Below, one piece after another: positions 1-8,925 of a DNA stretch of 64,000 bases. This DNA comes from Tomitella gaofuii (lineage in GTDB: Bacteria > Actinomycetota > Actinomycetes > Mycobacteriales > Mycobacteriaceae). How positions within the stretch are numbered: the stretch's first letter is position 1; every line of letters starts with the position of its first letter. The notes beneath the pieces were generated by a model that searched no databases, was not told where the DNA came from, and saw only the letters and a list, made by a program, of their open reading frames with translations. The stretch lies in NCBI RefSeq assembly GCF_014126825.1, contig NZ_CP059900.1:558001-622000 (forward strand). Direction: 5' to 3'. A program made the position numbers and the translations under genes.

Positions 1-1
1 C

Positions 2-499
2 GTGATCGTGTCCGTCTTCGCGATCAGGCTCCGTTGGTTCCCTGCGACGGGCTATGAACGCTGGTCGGACGGCCCGGGGCTGTGGGCGGCGTCGATCACG
101 CTGCCGGTGTTGGCGCTGACGGTGAGTGGCGTGGCGTCTACCGCGCAGCAGGTGCGCAGCTCGACGATCAAGGTGCTGGAAATGGATTACATCCGCACGC
201 TCCGCAGCCGCGGGCTGGGATCGTCCGAGGTGCTGTTCCGCCACGCGCTCCGCGGCGCCAGCCCCGCCGGCCTCACCGTGCTGTCGCTGCACTTCATCTC
301 GATCCTTGGCGGCGTGGTCGTGATCGAGCAGATATTCGCTCTGCCCGGCATCGGCTTCCTCGCGCTGGAATCGACAACGCGCGGCGACATGCCGGTCCTC
401 ATGGGGGTCGTCGTCTACACGGTCATCCTGGTGGTGGTCATCAACCTGCTCGTGGACCTGGCCGTCGGTTGGCTCAATCCGAAAGCGAGGGTCTCGTGA
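2..499 (+). CDS. ABC transporter permease, DppB/OppB type (5' end outside window)
   Basis: Inner-membrane permease of an oligopeptide-type (DppB/OppB) ABC importer; the visible part is the C-terminal 165 residues. The BPD_transp_1 coupling (EAA) loop is clear at DYIRTLRSRGLGSSEVLFRHAL, followed by hydrophobic segments ending near ILVVVINLLVDLAVGWLNP, the usual C-terminus of the family. Its TGA overlaps the GTG of the next gene (GTGA), so the two are translationally coupled. Transporters of this family also carry oligosaccharides, and the downstream glucuronide genes suggest a glucuronide or oligo-uronide substrate; that substrate is inference. The N-terminus and any solute-binding protein lie outside the window. 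Confidence 0.85.
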   Translation: MIVSVFAIRLRWFPATGYERWSDGPGLWAASITLPVLALTVSGVASTAQQVRSSTIKVLEMDYIRTLRSRGLGSSEVLFRHALRGASPAGLTVLSLHFISILGGVVVIEQIFALPGIGFLALESTTRGDMPVLMGVVVYTVILVVVINLLVDLAVGWLNPKARVS

Positions 500-2349
500 G
501 CAGTACTGCGGAAGAGGATGTGCAGGCCGCTCGCACCGCGGCGGGCGACGCCCGCGATGCGAGCTTGTGGAAGCGCCTTGTCCGCAACCCGATGGGCGCG
601 ATCGCGCTCATGATCCTGGGGATCGTGGTGGTGGCGGCGGTGTTCGGGCAGTGGCTGGCCCCGCTGGATCCCGACCAGGTGGACCTCCAGGATGCTCTGC
701 AGCCGATGAGCGGATCCCACTGGCTCGGCACCGACAGTGCGGGGCGCGACGTGCTCAGCCGCCTCATCGTCGGCAGCAGGACCACCCTGATCGCGGCGGC
801 GCTGGCGACTGTCGTCGCCATCGTCATCGGCGTTCCGTCGGGTCTTGTCGCCGGCTACTTCGGCGGCGCCCTGGACTCCGCGGCCAACTGGATCAACAAC
901 GTTCTGCTGTCCCTCCCTGCCATCATCGTCCTCTTGGCGGTGAGCGCCTCACTGGGCAAGAGCGTGTGGGTGTCGATGGCTGCCCTCGGCATCCTGATGT
1001 CGCCGGGGATGTTCCGATTGACGTACACCGCGGTGCAGAGCGTCCGCGGCGAGCTCTACGTGGACGCGGCACGGGTGTCCGGACTGAGCGATGTGACGAT
1101 CGTCAGGCGTCACATACTCGTCGTGGTGCGCGCCCCGCTGGTCATTCAGGCGGCCATCCTCTGCGGCATCGCCATCGGCGTGCAGGCGATCCTGGACTTC
1201 CTGGGACTGGGCGACGGACTGTCGGCCACGTGGGGACTGATGCTGAGCGAGGGGTTCACGAACATCTACCGTGACCCGATGCTGGCGGTGTGGCCGGCGG
1301 TCGCGATCACGGTCACGGTGGCGGCCTTCGTGCTGCTCGGCAACGCCGTCCGGGATGCGTTGGAGGACAAGCCCCAGGCGCCGTCGACGCGGCGCAAGGG
1401 GCACAAGGTTCGGGGCGGCGGCGAGGTGGCCGGCGCCGTTCCCGCGCCGCCGGCCGCCGACCACCTGCTGTCCGTCGCGTCCCTCGGAATCGGGTATCCG
1501 CGCCCGGACCGCACGACGAAGCAAGTCGTCCAGGACGTGTCGCTGCACGTGGACCGCGGCGAGGTTCTTGGCCTCGTCGGCGAGTCGGGATCCGGGAAGA
1601 CTCAGACGGCGTACGCGCTGCTGGGCCTGCTCCCCGACGAGGCGATGATCACCGGAGGGCGGGTCGTCTTCGACGAGCGGACCCTGGTGGCACCCGGCTC
1701 GGACCACCGCCGCGGCAAGACCTGGGAGGAAATACGCGGCAAGAGGATTGCGTACATCCCGCAGGAGCCGATGAGCAACCTCGACCCGAACTTCACGATC
1801 GGCCACCAGCTGGTGCGGCCGATGGTGAAGGTGCTGAAGGTCTCCCGGCGGGAGGCCAAGGCGAAGGTCCTGGAGCTGTTGACGGAGGTGGGGATCCCGG
1901 ATCCGGCCAGGACGTTTGCGGCATACCCGCACGAGGTGTCCGGCGGCATGGCGCAGCGCGTCCTGATCGCTGGCGCCGTGAGCTGCAACCCGGACCTGCT
2001 CATCGCCGACGAACCGACGACGGCGCTGGACGTGACCGTGCAGGCGGACGTGCTCGATCTCCTCCGGCATCTGCAGCAGCGCAGGAACATGGCCGTCGTA
2101 CTGGTCACCCACGATTTCGGCGTCGTCGCCGACCTCTGCGACCGGGTCGCGGTCATGCAGAACGGCCGCATCGTCGAAACCGGGACAGTACGCGACGTCC
2201 TGCGGTCGCCGTCCGCGGAGTACACGGGGGAGCTGCTCGGGGCGGTGCTGGAAGGAAAGGAGCCGATGACGACGCTGAGCACCACGATTGGTGAAGAACC
2301 CGTCGCCCGGCCGACGGCTTCGAGTGTGGCGGAGGCCGACCTGTGCTGA
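496..2349 (+). CDS. Fused ABC permease-ATPase (DppC-DppD type)
   Basis: A 617-residue fusion of the second permease and first ATPase of an oligopeptide-type importer. Residues 1-300 are DppC-like: an N-terminal membrane segment after WKRLVRNPMG, the WLGTDSAGRDVLSR motif and an EAA loop around VDAARVSGLSDVTIVRRH. A charged Pro/Lys/Arg linker follows, then an ATPase with Walker A GESGSGKT near residue 361, signature VSGGMAQRV near 480, Walker B LLIADEPTTALD near 500 and H-loop VTHD. The GTG at 496 is chosen because it overlaps the previous stop and begins just before the family's N-terminus; upstream in-frame sequence is a shadow of the preceding gene. Such fusions are known in actinobacteria, so this is not read as a frameshift. 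Confidence 0.88.
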   Translation: MSSTAEEDVQAARTAAGDARDASLWKRLVRNPMGAIALMILGIVVVAAVFGQWLAPLDPDQVDLQDALQPMSGSHWLGTDSAGRDVLSRLIVGSRTTLIAAALATVVAIVIGVPSGLVAGYFGGALDSAANWINNVLLSLPAIIVLLAVSASLGKSVWVSMAALGILMSPGMFRLTYTAVQSVRGELYVDAARVSGLSDVTIVRRHILVVVRAPLVIQAAILCGIAIGVQAILDFLGLGDGLSATWGLMLSEGFTNIYRDPMLAVWPAVAITVTVAAFVLLGNAVRDALEDKPQAPSTRRKGHKVRGGGEVAGAVPAPPAADHLLSVASLGIGYPRPDRTTKQVVQDVSLHVDRGEVLGLVGESGSGKTQTAYALLGLLPDEAMITGGRVVFDERTLVAPGSDHRRGKTWEEIRGKRIAYIPQEPMSNLDPNFTIGHQLVRPMVKVLKVSRREAKAKVLELLTEVGIPDPARTFAAYPHEVSGGMAQRVLIAGAVSCNPDLLIADEPTTALDVTVQADVLDLLRHLQQRRNMAVVLVTHDFGVVADLCDRVAVMQNGRIVETGTVRDVLRSPSAEYTGELLGAVLEGKEPMTTLSTTIGEEPVARPTASSVAEADLC

Positions 2350-3227
2350 CAAACGACAGCGCCGACACGGGCGGACGGCTTCTCGATGTGGACCGGCTCG
2401 TCGTCGACTACCCCGGTAAAGGATTCCGGGCCAAGCCGTTCCGGGCGTTGACCGATATCGACGTCGCAATCGACGCGGGTGAGACGCTGGGGCTGGTGGG
2501 GGAGTCGGGCTCGGGCAAGACCACCCTGGGGCGGGCGGTCCTGGGACTGACGCCGATCACCGGCGGCGGCATCCGGTTCGACGGTACTGACATCACGCGC
2601 GCCGACAGGAGGACTCGGCGCGCGCTGAGCCGTGACCTGCAGGTGGTCTTCCAGGACCCGTACACCTCGCTCAACCCGTCCATGACCATCGGTGACATCC
2701 TGTCGGAGCCGCTGACGGTCCAGGGGCAGGAGAAGTCGGCGGCCCGGAACCGTGTGCGCGAGGTGCTCGACCAGGTCAGCCTTCCGCGGGATGCGATCAA
2801 GCGCCTGCCGCGGGAGTTCAGCGGCGGGCAGCGGCAGCGCATCGCCATCGCGCGGGCGCTCGCCGTGCGCCCGAAGCTCATCGTGTGCGACGAGCCGGTC
2901 AGCGCCCTCGACCTGTCGACGCAGGCGAAGGTGCTGGACCTGCTGTTGGAGATCCGTCGCGAAACCGGCGTGGCCTACCTGCTCATCTCGCATGATCTGG
3001 ACGTGGTCCGGCACATCAGCCACCGCGTCGCGGTGATGCGCGCGGGCACGATCGTCGAGCAAGGCCGCGCGGAGACGGTCACCGGCAGCCCGAGCCATCC
3101 GTACACGCGGCGGCTGTTGCTTGCCTCGCCGGTGGCCGATCCGGACCGGCAGCGTGAGCGGCGGTCGCACCGTCGCCGGCTGATTGACGAACAAGAGATG
3201 GATGGAGCTGCCGTACAGGCGCATTGA
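2343..3227 (+). CDS. ABC transporter ATPase, DppF/OppF type
   Basis: Second nucleotide-binding subunit (294 aa) of the same importer. Walker A GESGSGKTT lies near residue 53, the Q-loop is in VVFQDPYTSLNP, the signature FSGGQRQR is near 159, Walker B is LIVCDEPVSALD and the H-loop is ISHD. A C-terminal oligopeptide-ATPase extension is present (SHPYTRRLLLASP). The GTG start overlaps the last codons of the fused permease-ATPase, so the three transporter genes form one coupled operon. With the fusion upstream this gives two permease and two ATPase domains, a complete membrane complex. Substrate is inferred only from the neighbouring glucuronide genes. Confidence 0.9.
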   Translation: MLTNDSADTGGRLLDVDRLVVDYPGKGFRAKPFRALTDIDVAIDAGETLGLVGESGSGKTTLGRAVLGLTPITGGGIRFDGTDITRADRRTRRALSRDLQVVFQDPYTSLNPSMTIGDILSEPLTVQGQEKSAARNRVREVLDQVSLPRDAIKRLPREFSGGQRQRIAIARALAVRPKLIVCDEPVSALDLSTQAKVLDLLLEIRRETGVAYLLISHDLDVVRHISHRVAVMRAGTIVEQGRAETVTGSPSHPYTRRLLLASPVADPDRQRERRSHRRRLIDEQEMDGAAVQAH

Positions 3228-3334
3228 TCGAATGCCAAGGCGATGAACACGCGGCCGGATCGGTGGTCACGGAGCGCTGTGAATCGGTCGTAGTCGAGTT
3301 CTACGTCGTCACGTCGTAGGGGAAAGAGGGACAA

Positions 3335-4861
3335 GTGGATCTGCAGCGTATGGCGCGCATCGGTTCGGTGGACGAGCGCTTCCAGTCGTACAACATCGAG
3401 ATGGTCGCGGTGACCGGAGGCAATTTCTGGAAGCCTTATGATGCGGTGCGCCCCGCATCGGGCGTGTCCACCGAATCGTCGGACGCGGACGGTCCAGCCG
3501 GCCTCGACCCGGGGATGTTCCAGTACCGGCCGCCGCGGGATCTGTCGGAGCCGCGGTTGCGAAAGCTCGCCGCCGCGCTCGGACCGTCCTACGTTCGGGT
3601 GAGTGGCACGTGGGCCAACTCCACCTACTTCGCCGACACGGACACCCCGCCAGCGGAGGCACCCGAGGGATTCAGGGGCGTCCTGACCCGCAACCAGTGG
3701 CGCGGGGTCGTCGACTTCGCGGACGCTGTGGACGCGAAGATCGTCACGTCGTTCGCCATCAGCGAGGGAACGCGGGACAACTCCGGCAGGTGGACATCCG
3801 CGCTGGCGGAGCGATGGCTTGAATTCACTCACTCGGTAGGAGGAATGATCGCTGCCGCGGAGTTCATGAACGAACCCAACACGGGTCCGTCTGGGGGGAC
3901 GCCAGAGGGTTATAGTGCCGAAGACTATGGGAAAGACTTTGCAAATTTTGCAACATTTTCTGATTGTGTTGCACCTGAAATGATTGTACTTGGGCCGGGC
4001 TCGGGTGGAGACCGCCGCGTAACAGAGGGGCGAGGCGAGCGTTCCGATGCTTTCGCTGAGTTCTTTGAATCCGCGGGGATGCTTTACACTTCCGACTTGC
4101 TTGCGGCGACGGGTCCGGCTGTCGACGCGTTCTCCTATCACCACTATGGGGCCGTGTCGGAGCGCGGCGCGGTGTTGGGGCTTCCGCAGACCACTCCGGA
4201 CGACGCGACATCGGACGAATGGCTGGACAGCACCTACGCGAGCTGCAAATTCTACAGCGAAATGCGGGACGAGTACGAACCAGGAAAGCCACTGTGGCTG
4301 ACTGAGGTCGCGGAAAGCGGATGTGGCGGGAACCACTGGGCGGGGACCTTTCTGGACACGTTCCGCTATGTCGACCAATTGGGTCGGCTGGCGCAGGAGG
4401 GTGTGCAGGTGGTCATGCACAACACCCTGGAATCAAGCGACTACGCCTTGCTCGACGAGGACGATTTCACCCCGCGCCCCAACTATTGGGCCGCGGTGCT
4501 GTGGCAGCGATTGATGGGGAGGATCGTGCTGGATCCGGGCGACGGCGGCCCCGACGGCCTCCGGGTTTACGCGCACAGCCACCGCGACGCTTCCGGCGGG
4601 GTGTCGCTCGTTGTCCTCAACGCTGATCGCGCGCAGTCCCGCACCTTCGCGGTTCCGGCCGATGCCCTGCGGTACACGCTCGATGCGGACCGGCTCGATT
4701 CCGGTCGTGTGCGGCTCAACGGGCGGTACCTCGAGCTCGACGCCGACGGCACCGTGCCGGAGCCGGCCGGTGAGCCCATCGGCGCGGGCGATCTGGTGCT
4801 AGCCCCCGCCTCGATCACGTTCGTCGCGATTCCCGATGCGGCCCATCCAGCGTGCGCGTGA
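3335..4861 (+). CDS. GH79-type glycosidase (heparanase/beta-glucuronidase-like)
   Basis: Predicted (beta/alpha)8-barrel glycoside hydrolase of 508 aa resembling GH79 beta-glucuronidases and heparanases. Glu180 in EFMNEPNTG fits the acid/base and Glu324 in LWLTEVAESGCGG the nucleophile; the following stretch (VVMHNTLESSDYALLDEDDF, then PNYWAAVLWQRLMG) is typical of heparanase-like enzymes. A small beta-domain occupies the C-terminus. No signal peptide is evident, so it probably acts in the cytoplasm on imported glucuronides. GTG start with a GGGAAAGAGGG Shine-Dalgarno region. Codon use is unlike the neighbours, and nt 3901-3990 fall to about 40% GC. Specificity (glucuronide versus another uronide) is not settled by sequence. 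Confidence 0.75.
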   Translation: MDLQRMARIGSVDERFQSYNIEMVAVTGGNFWKPYDAVRPASGVSTESSDADGPAGLDPGMFQYRPPRDLSEPRLRKLAAALGPSYVRVSGTWANSTYFADTDTPPAEAPEGFRGVLTRNQWRGVVDFADAVDAKIVTSFAISEGTRDNSGRWTSALAERWLEFTHSVGGMIAAAEFMNEPNTGPSGGTPEGYSAEDYGKDFANFATFSDCVAPEMIVLGPGSGGDRRVTEGRGERSDAFAEFFESAGMLYTSDLLAATGPAVDAFSYHHYGAVSERGAVLGLPQTTPDDATSDEWLDSTYASCKFYSEMRDEYEPGKPLWLTEVAESGCGGNHWAGTFLDTFRYVDQLGRLAQEGVQVVMHNTLESSDYALLDEDDFTPRPNYWAAVLWQRLMGRIVLDPGDGGPDGLRVYAHSHRDASGGVSLVVLNADRAQSRTFAVPADALRYTLDADRLDSGRVRLNGRYLELDADGTVPEPAGEPIGAGDLVLAPASITFVAIPDAAHPACA

Positions 4862-4879
4862 CGGCCCGCGAAGAAGAGG

Positions 4880-4895
4880 TGGCAATCGGTTGCCA
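4880..4895. promoter_or_regulatory. LacI-family operator upstream of lacI-type gene
   Basis: GGCAATCGGTTGCC is a 14-bp near-palindrome with the LacI/GalR-style centre. It overlaps the -35 hexamer TTGCCA (4890-4895) of the regulator's own promoter, so autorepression is likely. A related site precedes uxaC. Confidence 0.7.
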
Positions 4896-4918
4896 TCGGA
4901 ATTGGGCAGGTTTACAAT
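4890..4918 (+). promoter_or_regulatory. lacI promoter, leaderless type
   Basis: TTGCCA (4890-4895), a 17-nt spacer, then TACAAT (4913-4918). The ATG follows after 7 nt, so transcription should start at or next to the start codon and no Shine-Dalgarno is present. Confidence 0.7.
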
Positions 4919-4925
4919 TTCCGTT

Positions 4926-5999
4926 ATGAGCGAGGACGACAGCACCGCTGCGGCCGCGGGATCACTGTCGGCGCGCCCGGCGGCGACGATATACGACATC
5001 GCCGACCTCGCCGGGGTGAACCCGTCCACCGTGTCGCGCGCGCTGACGAAGCCCGGCCGCATCAGCGCACGTACCGAGAAGAAGATCCGCGACGCCGCCG
5101 CGCAGCTGAACTACCGGGTCAACCCGATGGCCCGCGCGCTGCCGACGGGGCGCACCCGCACGCTGGGCCTGCTGGTCGCCGACCTCACCAACCCGATGTT
5201 CTTCGACGTGATGCGCGGGGCGGAGCAGTCGGCGAGCCGCAGCGGCTACACCCTGGTGCTGGCCGAATCGCAGGAGTCGGGGGAACGCGAGCTGCAGGCG
5301 GCGGGCCGGGTGGCGCCGTCCGTCGACGGGCTGGTGCTGGTGACCACGCGCATGACGGACGACGAGATCTGCCGCATCGCCGGGGGAAAACCGCTGGTGG
5401 TGGTCAACCGCCGCGTCGAGTCGATCCCGGCGGTGGTGCCCGACTTGCAGTCCGGGGTGGGCGAGGCGCTCGAGCACCTGCACGGCGCGGGGCACCGGTC
5501 GGTGGCGTACCTGTCCGGCCCCGCACGGTCGTGGATGAGCCGGGCCCGTTGGGAGCTCATTCTCGACGGGGCGGTCGCGCTGGGCATGAACGTGGTCGAG
5601 ATCGGGCCGAACGCGCCGACGCTCGACGGGGGACGCGCCGCGCTCACGCGGGTGCGCGCGGCCGGCGTGACGGCGGTGATCGCCTACAACGACCTCGTGG
5701 CGATCGGCCTCATGCAGCAGGCGCAGGAGGGCGGGTTGGACGTCCCGGGCGCGATGAGCATCGTCGGGTTCGACGACATCTTCGGCTCCGACTTCACCTC
5801 GCCCAAGCTCACGACCATCTCGATCCCGTACGAGCGCATCGGCGAGCTGGCCATCGGCGAGGTGCTCGCGCTCATCGGCGACGCGCCCGGCGTGACGACG
5901 GATCCGGGCGCCGCGGAGGGGACGAGCGGGGTGGCCGCGGCGGATCTCGCGACGCGCCTCACGGTGCGGGGCTCGACGGGGCCGGCGCGCGGCACCTGA
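4926..5999 (+). CDS. LacI-family transcriptional regulator of the glucuronide cluster
   Basis: A 357-aa LacI/GalR regulator. The HTH (TIYDIADLAGVNPSTVSRAL) lies near residues 21-40 and is followed by the hinge region, then a periplasmic-binding-protein-like effector domain that includes LGLLVADLTNPMFFDVMRGA and SIVGFDDIFGSDFTSPKLTT. The ATG at 4926 is preferred to upstream starts because it matches the family N-terminus and sits 7 nt after a TACAAT box. It lies between the GH79 gene and uxaC, with LacI-type operators on both sides, so it most likely represses itself and the downstream catabolic genes and is released by a uronate-pathway intermediate. The inducer is not predictable from sequence. 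Confidence 0.9.
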   Translation: MSEDDSTAAAAGSLSARPAATIYDIADLAGVNPSTVSRALTKPGRISARTEKKIRDAAAQLNYRVNPMARALPTGRTRTLGLLVADLTNPMFFDVMRGAEQSASRSGYTLVLAESQESGERELQAAGRVAPSVDGLVLVTTRMTDDEICRIAGGKPLVVVNRRVESIPAVVPDLQSGVGEALEHLHGAGHRSVAYLSGPARSWMSRARWELILDGAVALGMNVVEIGPNAPTLDGGRAALTRVRAAGVTAVIAYNDLVAIGLMQQAQEGGLDVPGAMSIVGFDDIFGSDFTSPKLTTISIPYERIGELAIGEVLALIGDAPGVTTDPGAAEGTSGVAAADLATRLTVRGSTGPARGT

Positions 6000-6038
6000 C
6001 GGGCCGCCGCGGCGCAGCGGCCGCCCCCCACAACGTTT

Positions 6039-6054
6039 TGGCAATCGATTGACA
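6039..6054. promoter_or_regulatory. LacI-family operator upstream of uxaC
   Basis: TGGCAATCGATTGACA contains a perfect CAATCGATTG core and shares GGCAATCG with the site before lacI. It ends 15 nt before the uxaC start and includes TTGACA, which could be a -35 element, although no good -10 box lies 17 nt downstream. Confidence 0.7.
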
Positions 6055-6069
6055 CAGTAAGGAAGGCCA

Positions 6070-7503
6070 TTGGTCACCGACGCATCGGCACAGGGATGGG
6101 AGCTCGATCCCGACAGGCTCTTCCCCGCCGACCCGACCATCCGCGGGATCGCGCGCGAGCTCTACGCCGCGGTGGCCCGCCGGCCGATCCTCTCGCCGCA
6201 CGGCCACGTGCCGGCCGCGCTGCTGCGCGACAACGTCCCGTTCGCGAACGCCACCGAGCTGTTCCTCCGCCACGACCACTACGTCACCCGTCTGCTGCAC
6301 GCGGCGGGCTTCACGCTGGAGGAGGTCGGCGTCCCCGCGTTGGACGGCACGCGCCCCGCCGCACCGCCGCGCGAGGCGTGGCGCCGGTTCTGCGCGCACT
6401 GGCCGCACTTCGCCGGCACCGCCTCCGCCTACTGGTTGCGGGACGTGTTCGTGACGCAGTTCGGCATCACCGAACAGCCGAGCGCAGAGAACGCTGACGC
6501 GCTCTTCGACCGGATCGGCGCGCGCCTGGCCACCGACGCGTTCCTGCCGCGCGCGTTGTTCGACCGGTTCGACATCGCGCTGCTCGCCACCACCGACGAC
6601 CCGCTCGACGACCTGGCCGCGCACAGCGCACTCGCCGCCGACCCCGGCTTCCGCGGCCGCGTGGTCCCCACCTTCCGGCCCGACGCCTACCTCGACCCGT
6701 CGACCCCGGGCTGGCACGAATGCGTCGCGCTGTTGGCGCGGCGGCACGGCACGCCGGAATCCAGCTACGACGGCTACCTCGACGCGCTCCGGGAACGCCG
6801 GCGGTACTTCCTCGACCACGGCGCGGTCTCCGCCGACCACGGCGTGCGCGAGCCGCTCACGGTGGAGTTGGACCGCGACGACGCGGCCGCGCTGTTCACC
6901 CGGCTGCTGCGCGGCGCCGGCACCGCTGCGGACGCGCGCCTGTTCGCCGGCCACATGCTCTTCGAGATGGCGCGGATGAGCGTCGACGACGGCCTGGTGA
7001 TGACCGTCCATCCGGGCGTGCACCGCAACCACAGCACCGACACCTTCGAGGTCTACGGGCCGGACACGGGGCATGACATCCCCGTGCGCACCGAGTACGT
7101 GCAGTCGATGCAGCCGCTGCTGCGCCGGTTCGGCACCGCCCCCGGCTTCCACCTGGTGCTGTTCACCGTCGACGAGACCGTGTATTCGCGGGAGATCGCG
7201 CCGCTGGCCGGCTTCTACCCCAGCGTGTACATCGGCGCCCCCTGGTGGTTCCTCGACGCGCCCGACGCCGTCGGCCGATTCCGCGCCGCCACCACCGAGA
7301 CCGCCGGCTTCTACCGGAGCTCCGGGTTCATCGACGACACCCGGGCCTTCCTCTCGATCCCCGCGCGGCACGACATGTCGCGGCGGCTCGACGCGGCCTA
7401 CCTGGCCCGGCTCGTCGCCGAGGGGCGGCTCGACGAGGCTTCCGCCCACCGGATCATCGACGATCTCGTGGATGCCCAGCCGCGGAAGGTGTTCAAGCTG
7501 TGA
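6070..7503 (+). CDS. uxaC: Glucuronate isomerase
   Basis: Cytoplasmic uronate isomerase (477 aa), interconverting D-glucuronate and D-fructuronate, first step after glucuronide hydrolysis. Amidohydrolase-fold features include the metal-binding His pair in LSPHGHVPAALL, conserved ELFLRHDHYV, and TVHPGVHRNHSTDTFEVYGP; the C-terminal GFIDDTRAFLSIPARHDMSRR is characteristic of UxaC. The start is TTG at 6070, chosen because GGAAGG lies 4-9 nt upstream and no ATG or GTG occurs nearby in frame. Its stop overlaps the start of the reductase gene, so it heads a coupled operon. A LacI operator lies immediately upstream. Confidence 0.92.
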   Translation: MVTDASAQGWELDPDRLFPADPTIRGIARELYAAVARRPILSPHGHVPAALLRDNVPFANATELFLRHDHYVTRLLHAAGFTLEEVGVPALDGTRPAAPPREAWRRFCAHWPHFAGTASAYWLRDVFVTQFGITEQPSAENADALFDRIGARLATDAFLPRALFDRFDIALLATTDDPLDDLAAHSALAADPGFRGRVVPTFRPDAYLDPSTPGWHECVALLARRHGTPESSYDGYLDALRERRRYFLDHGAVSADHGVREPLTVELDRDDAAALFTRLLRGAGTAADARLFAGHMLFEMARMSVDDGLVMTVHPGVHRNHSTDTFEVYGPDTGHDIPVRTEYVQSMQPLLRRFGTAPGFHLVLFTVDETVYSREIAPLAGFYPSVYIGAPWWFLDAPDAVGRFRAATTETAGFYRSSGFIDDTRAFLSIPARHDMSRRLDAAYLARLVAEGRLDEASAHRIIDDLVDAQPRKVFKL

Positions 7504-8912
7504 CGCCCACCGGATCACCCGCCGTGGCACCGCCGCTCACCCGCGCCGCGGTGGCCGCGCCGGCGCCGCCGGTGCGCATCGTGCACATGGGCCTCGGCGC
7601 GTTCCACCGTGCGCATCAGGCTTGGTACACGGCCCGCAGCGCCGACGCGGACGCGTGGGGCATCGCGGCCTTCACCGGCCGGTCGCCGCAGGCCGCCGAG
7701 GAACTGTCCGCGCAGGGCGGCCTGTACACCTTGATCGAGCGGGGCGACGACGAGGACCGCGCAGTGATCGTGCCGAGCATCAGCGCCGCCCTCGACGGTG
7801 CGGACATGACGGCGTTCCGCGCGCACGTGTCCGCGCCGGCGACCGCGGTCGTGACGCTGACGGTGACCGAGCCCGGGTACCACCTGCGGCCGGACGGCGA
7901 GATCGACCTCGACGATCCCGCGGTGGCCGCCGACATCCGCGGGCTGTCCGCAGAGCCCGCGTCGGCCGCGCCGACCACGGCGCCGGGGCGCCTTCTCGCA
8001 GGGCTGGAGGCGCGGCGACGGGGCAGGGCCGGGCCCATCGCCGTCGTGCCCTGCGACAACATCCCCGCGAACGGCGCCCTCGTGCACCGCGCGCTGACGC
8101 GCCTCGCCGGCGAGGTCGATCCGGGGCTCGCCCGGTGGATCGAGGAGACCGTCGCATTCGTCTCGACCTCCGTCGACCGCATCACCCCGCGCACCACCGA
8201 CGCCGACCGCGCCGCCACGACGGCGCTCACCGGCTACGCCGACGCCGCCCCCGTGGTGACCGAGCCGTTCACCGACTGGGTCCTCAGCGGCGAGTTCCCC
8301 GCCGGCCGCCCGGAGTGGGAGAGCGCCGGGGCGCGGATCGTCGCGGACATCGCGCCGTTCGAGCAGCGCAAACTGCGGCTGCTCAACGGCGCGCACAGCC
8401 TGCTCGCGTACCTCGGGATCCTCCGCGGGCACGGCACTGTCGCCGAGGCCATCGCGGATCGCGGCTGCCGGTCCGCCGTCGAGGAGTTCTGGGCCGAGGC
8501 GCGCCGCGGGATGCCGCCGGCGCTCGGCGCCGAGGACTACTGCGCCGCCCTGACCGCGCGCTTCGCCAACCCGCGCATCGCCCACCACCTGCGTCAGATC
8601 GGCATGGAAGGCGTGAGCAAGCTCGCCGTGCGCGTCACCCCGGTGGCACGACAGGAACGCGCCGCCGGGCGGAGTGCCGCCGGATGCGTTGTGCCCCTGG
8701 CCGCCTGGACTGCACTTGCCACGCGCGGCCGGCTGCCGGCCGACGCCCACGCCGACGCCGTCCGGCGGGCCGCCCACGCGGACGACCCCGCCGCCGCCCT
8801 GATCGCGCTGCTCGACGCGGAGCTCGCCGCCGACGCGCCCTTCCTCGACCGGATCCGCAGGTGCGCCGCCGAACTGGGCGGGCCGCAGTCCACCGAACGC
8901 AACCCCCACTGA
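7500..8912 (+). CDS. uxuB: Fructuronate reductase / mannitol dehydrogenase family
   Basis: Long-chain polyol-specific dehydrogenase (470 aa) expected to reduce D-fructuronate to D-mannonate with NADH. The N-terminal Rossmann region carries IVHMGLGAFHRAHQAWYT; the C-terminal domain carries the family motifs KLRLLNGAHSLLAYLG and SVDRITPRT. The GTG at 7500 overlaps the uxaC stop and is favoured over in-frame starts inside uxaC. Position between uxaC and the mannonate dehydratase gene makes fructuronate a better substrate guess than mannitol or tagaturonate. The N-terminus has a short Ala/Pro-rich extension before the conserved fold. Confidence 0.88.
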   Translation: MTPTGSPAVAPPLTRAAVAAPAPPVRIVHMGLGAFHRAHQAWYTARSADADAWGIAAFTGRSPQAAEELSAQGGLYTLIERGDDEDRAVIVPSISAALDGADMTAFRAHVSAPATAVVTLTVTEPGYHLRPDGEIDLDDPAVAADIRGLSAEPASAAPTTAPGRLLAGLEARRRGRAGPIAVVPCDNIPANGALVHRALTRLAGEVDPGLARWIEETVAFVSTSVDRITPRTTDADRAATTALTGYADAAPVVTEPFTDWVLSGEFPAGRPEWESAGARIVADIAPFEQRKLRLLNGAHSLLAYLGILRGHGTVAEAIADRGCRSAVEEFWAEARRGMPPALGAEDYCAALTARFANPRIAHHLRQIGMEGVSKLAVRVTPVARQERAAGRSAAGCVVPLAAWTALATRGRLPADAHADAVRRAAHADDPAAALIALLDAELAADAPFLDRIRRCAAELGGPQSTERNPH

Positions 8913-8925
8913 AACGAGAGAACCC

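Noticed and set aside
949-3224. Long minus-strand frames opposite the ABC transporter genes
   Set aside because: Composition is shadow-like and the plus strand carries complete Walker and permease motifs.
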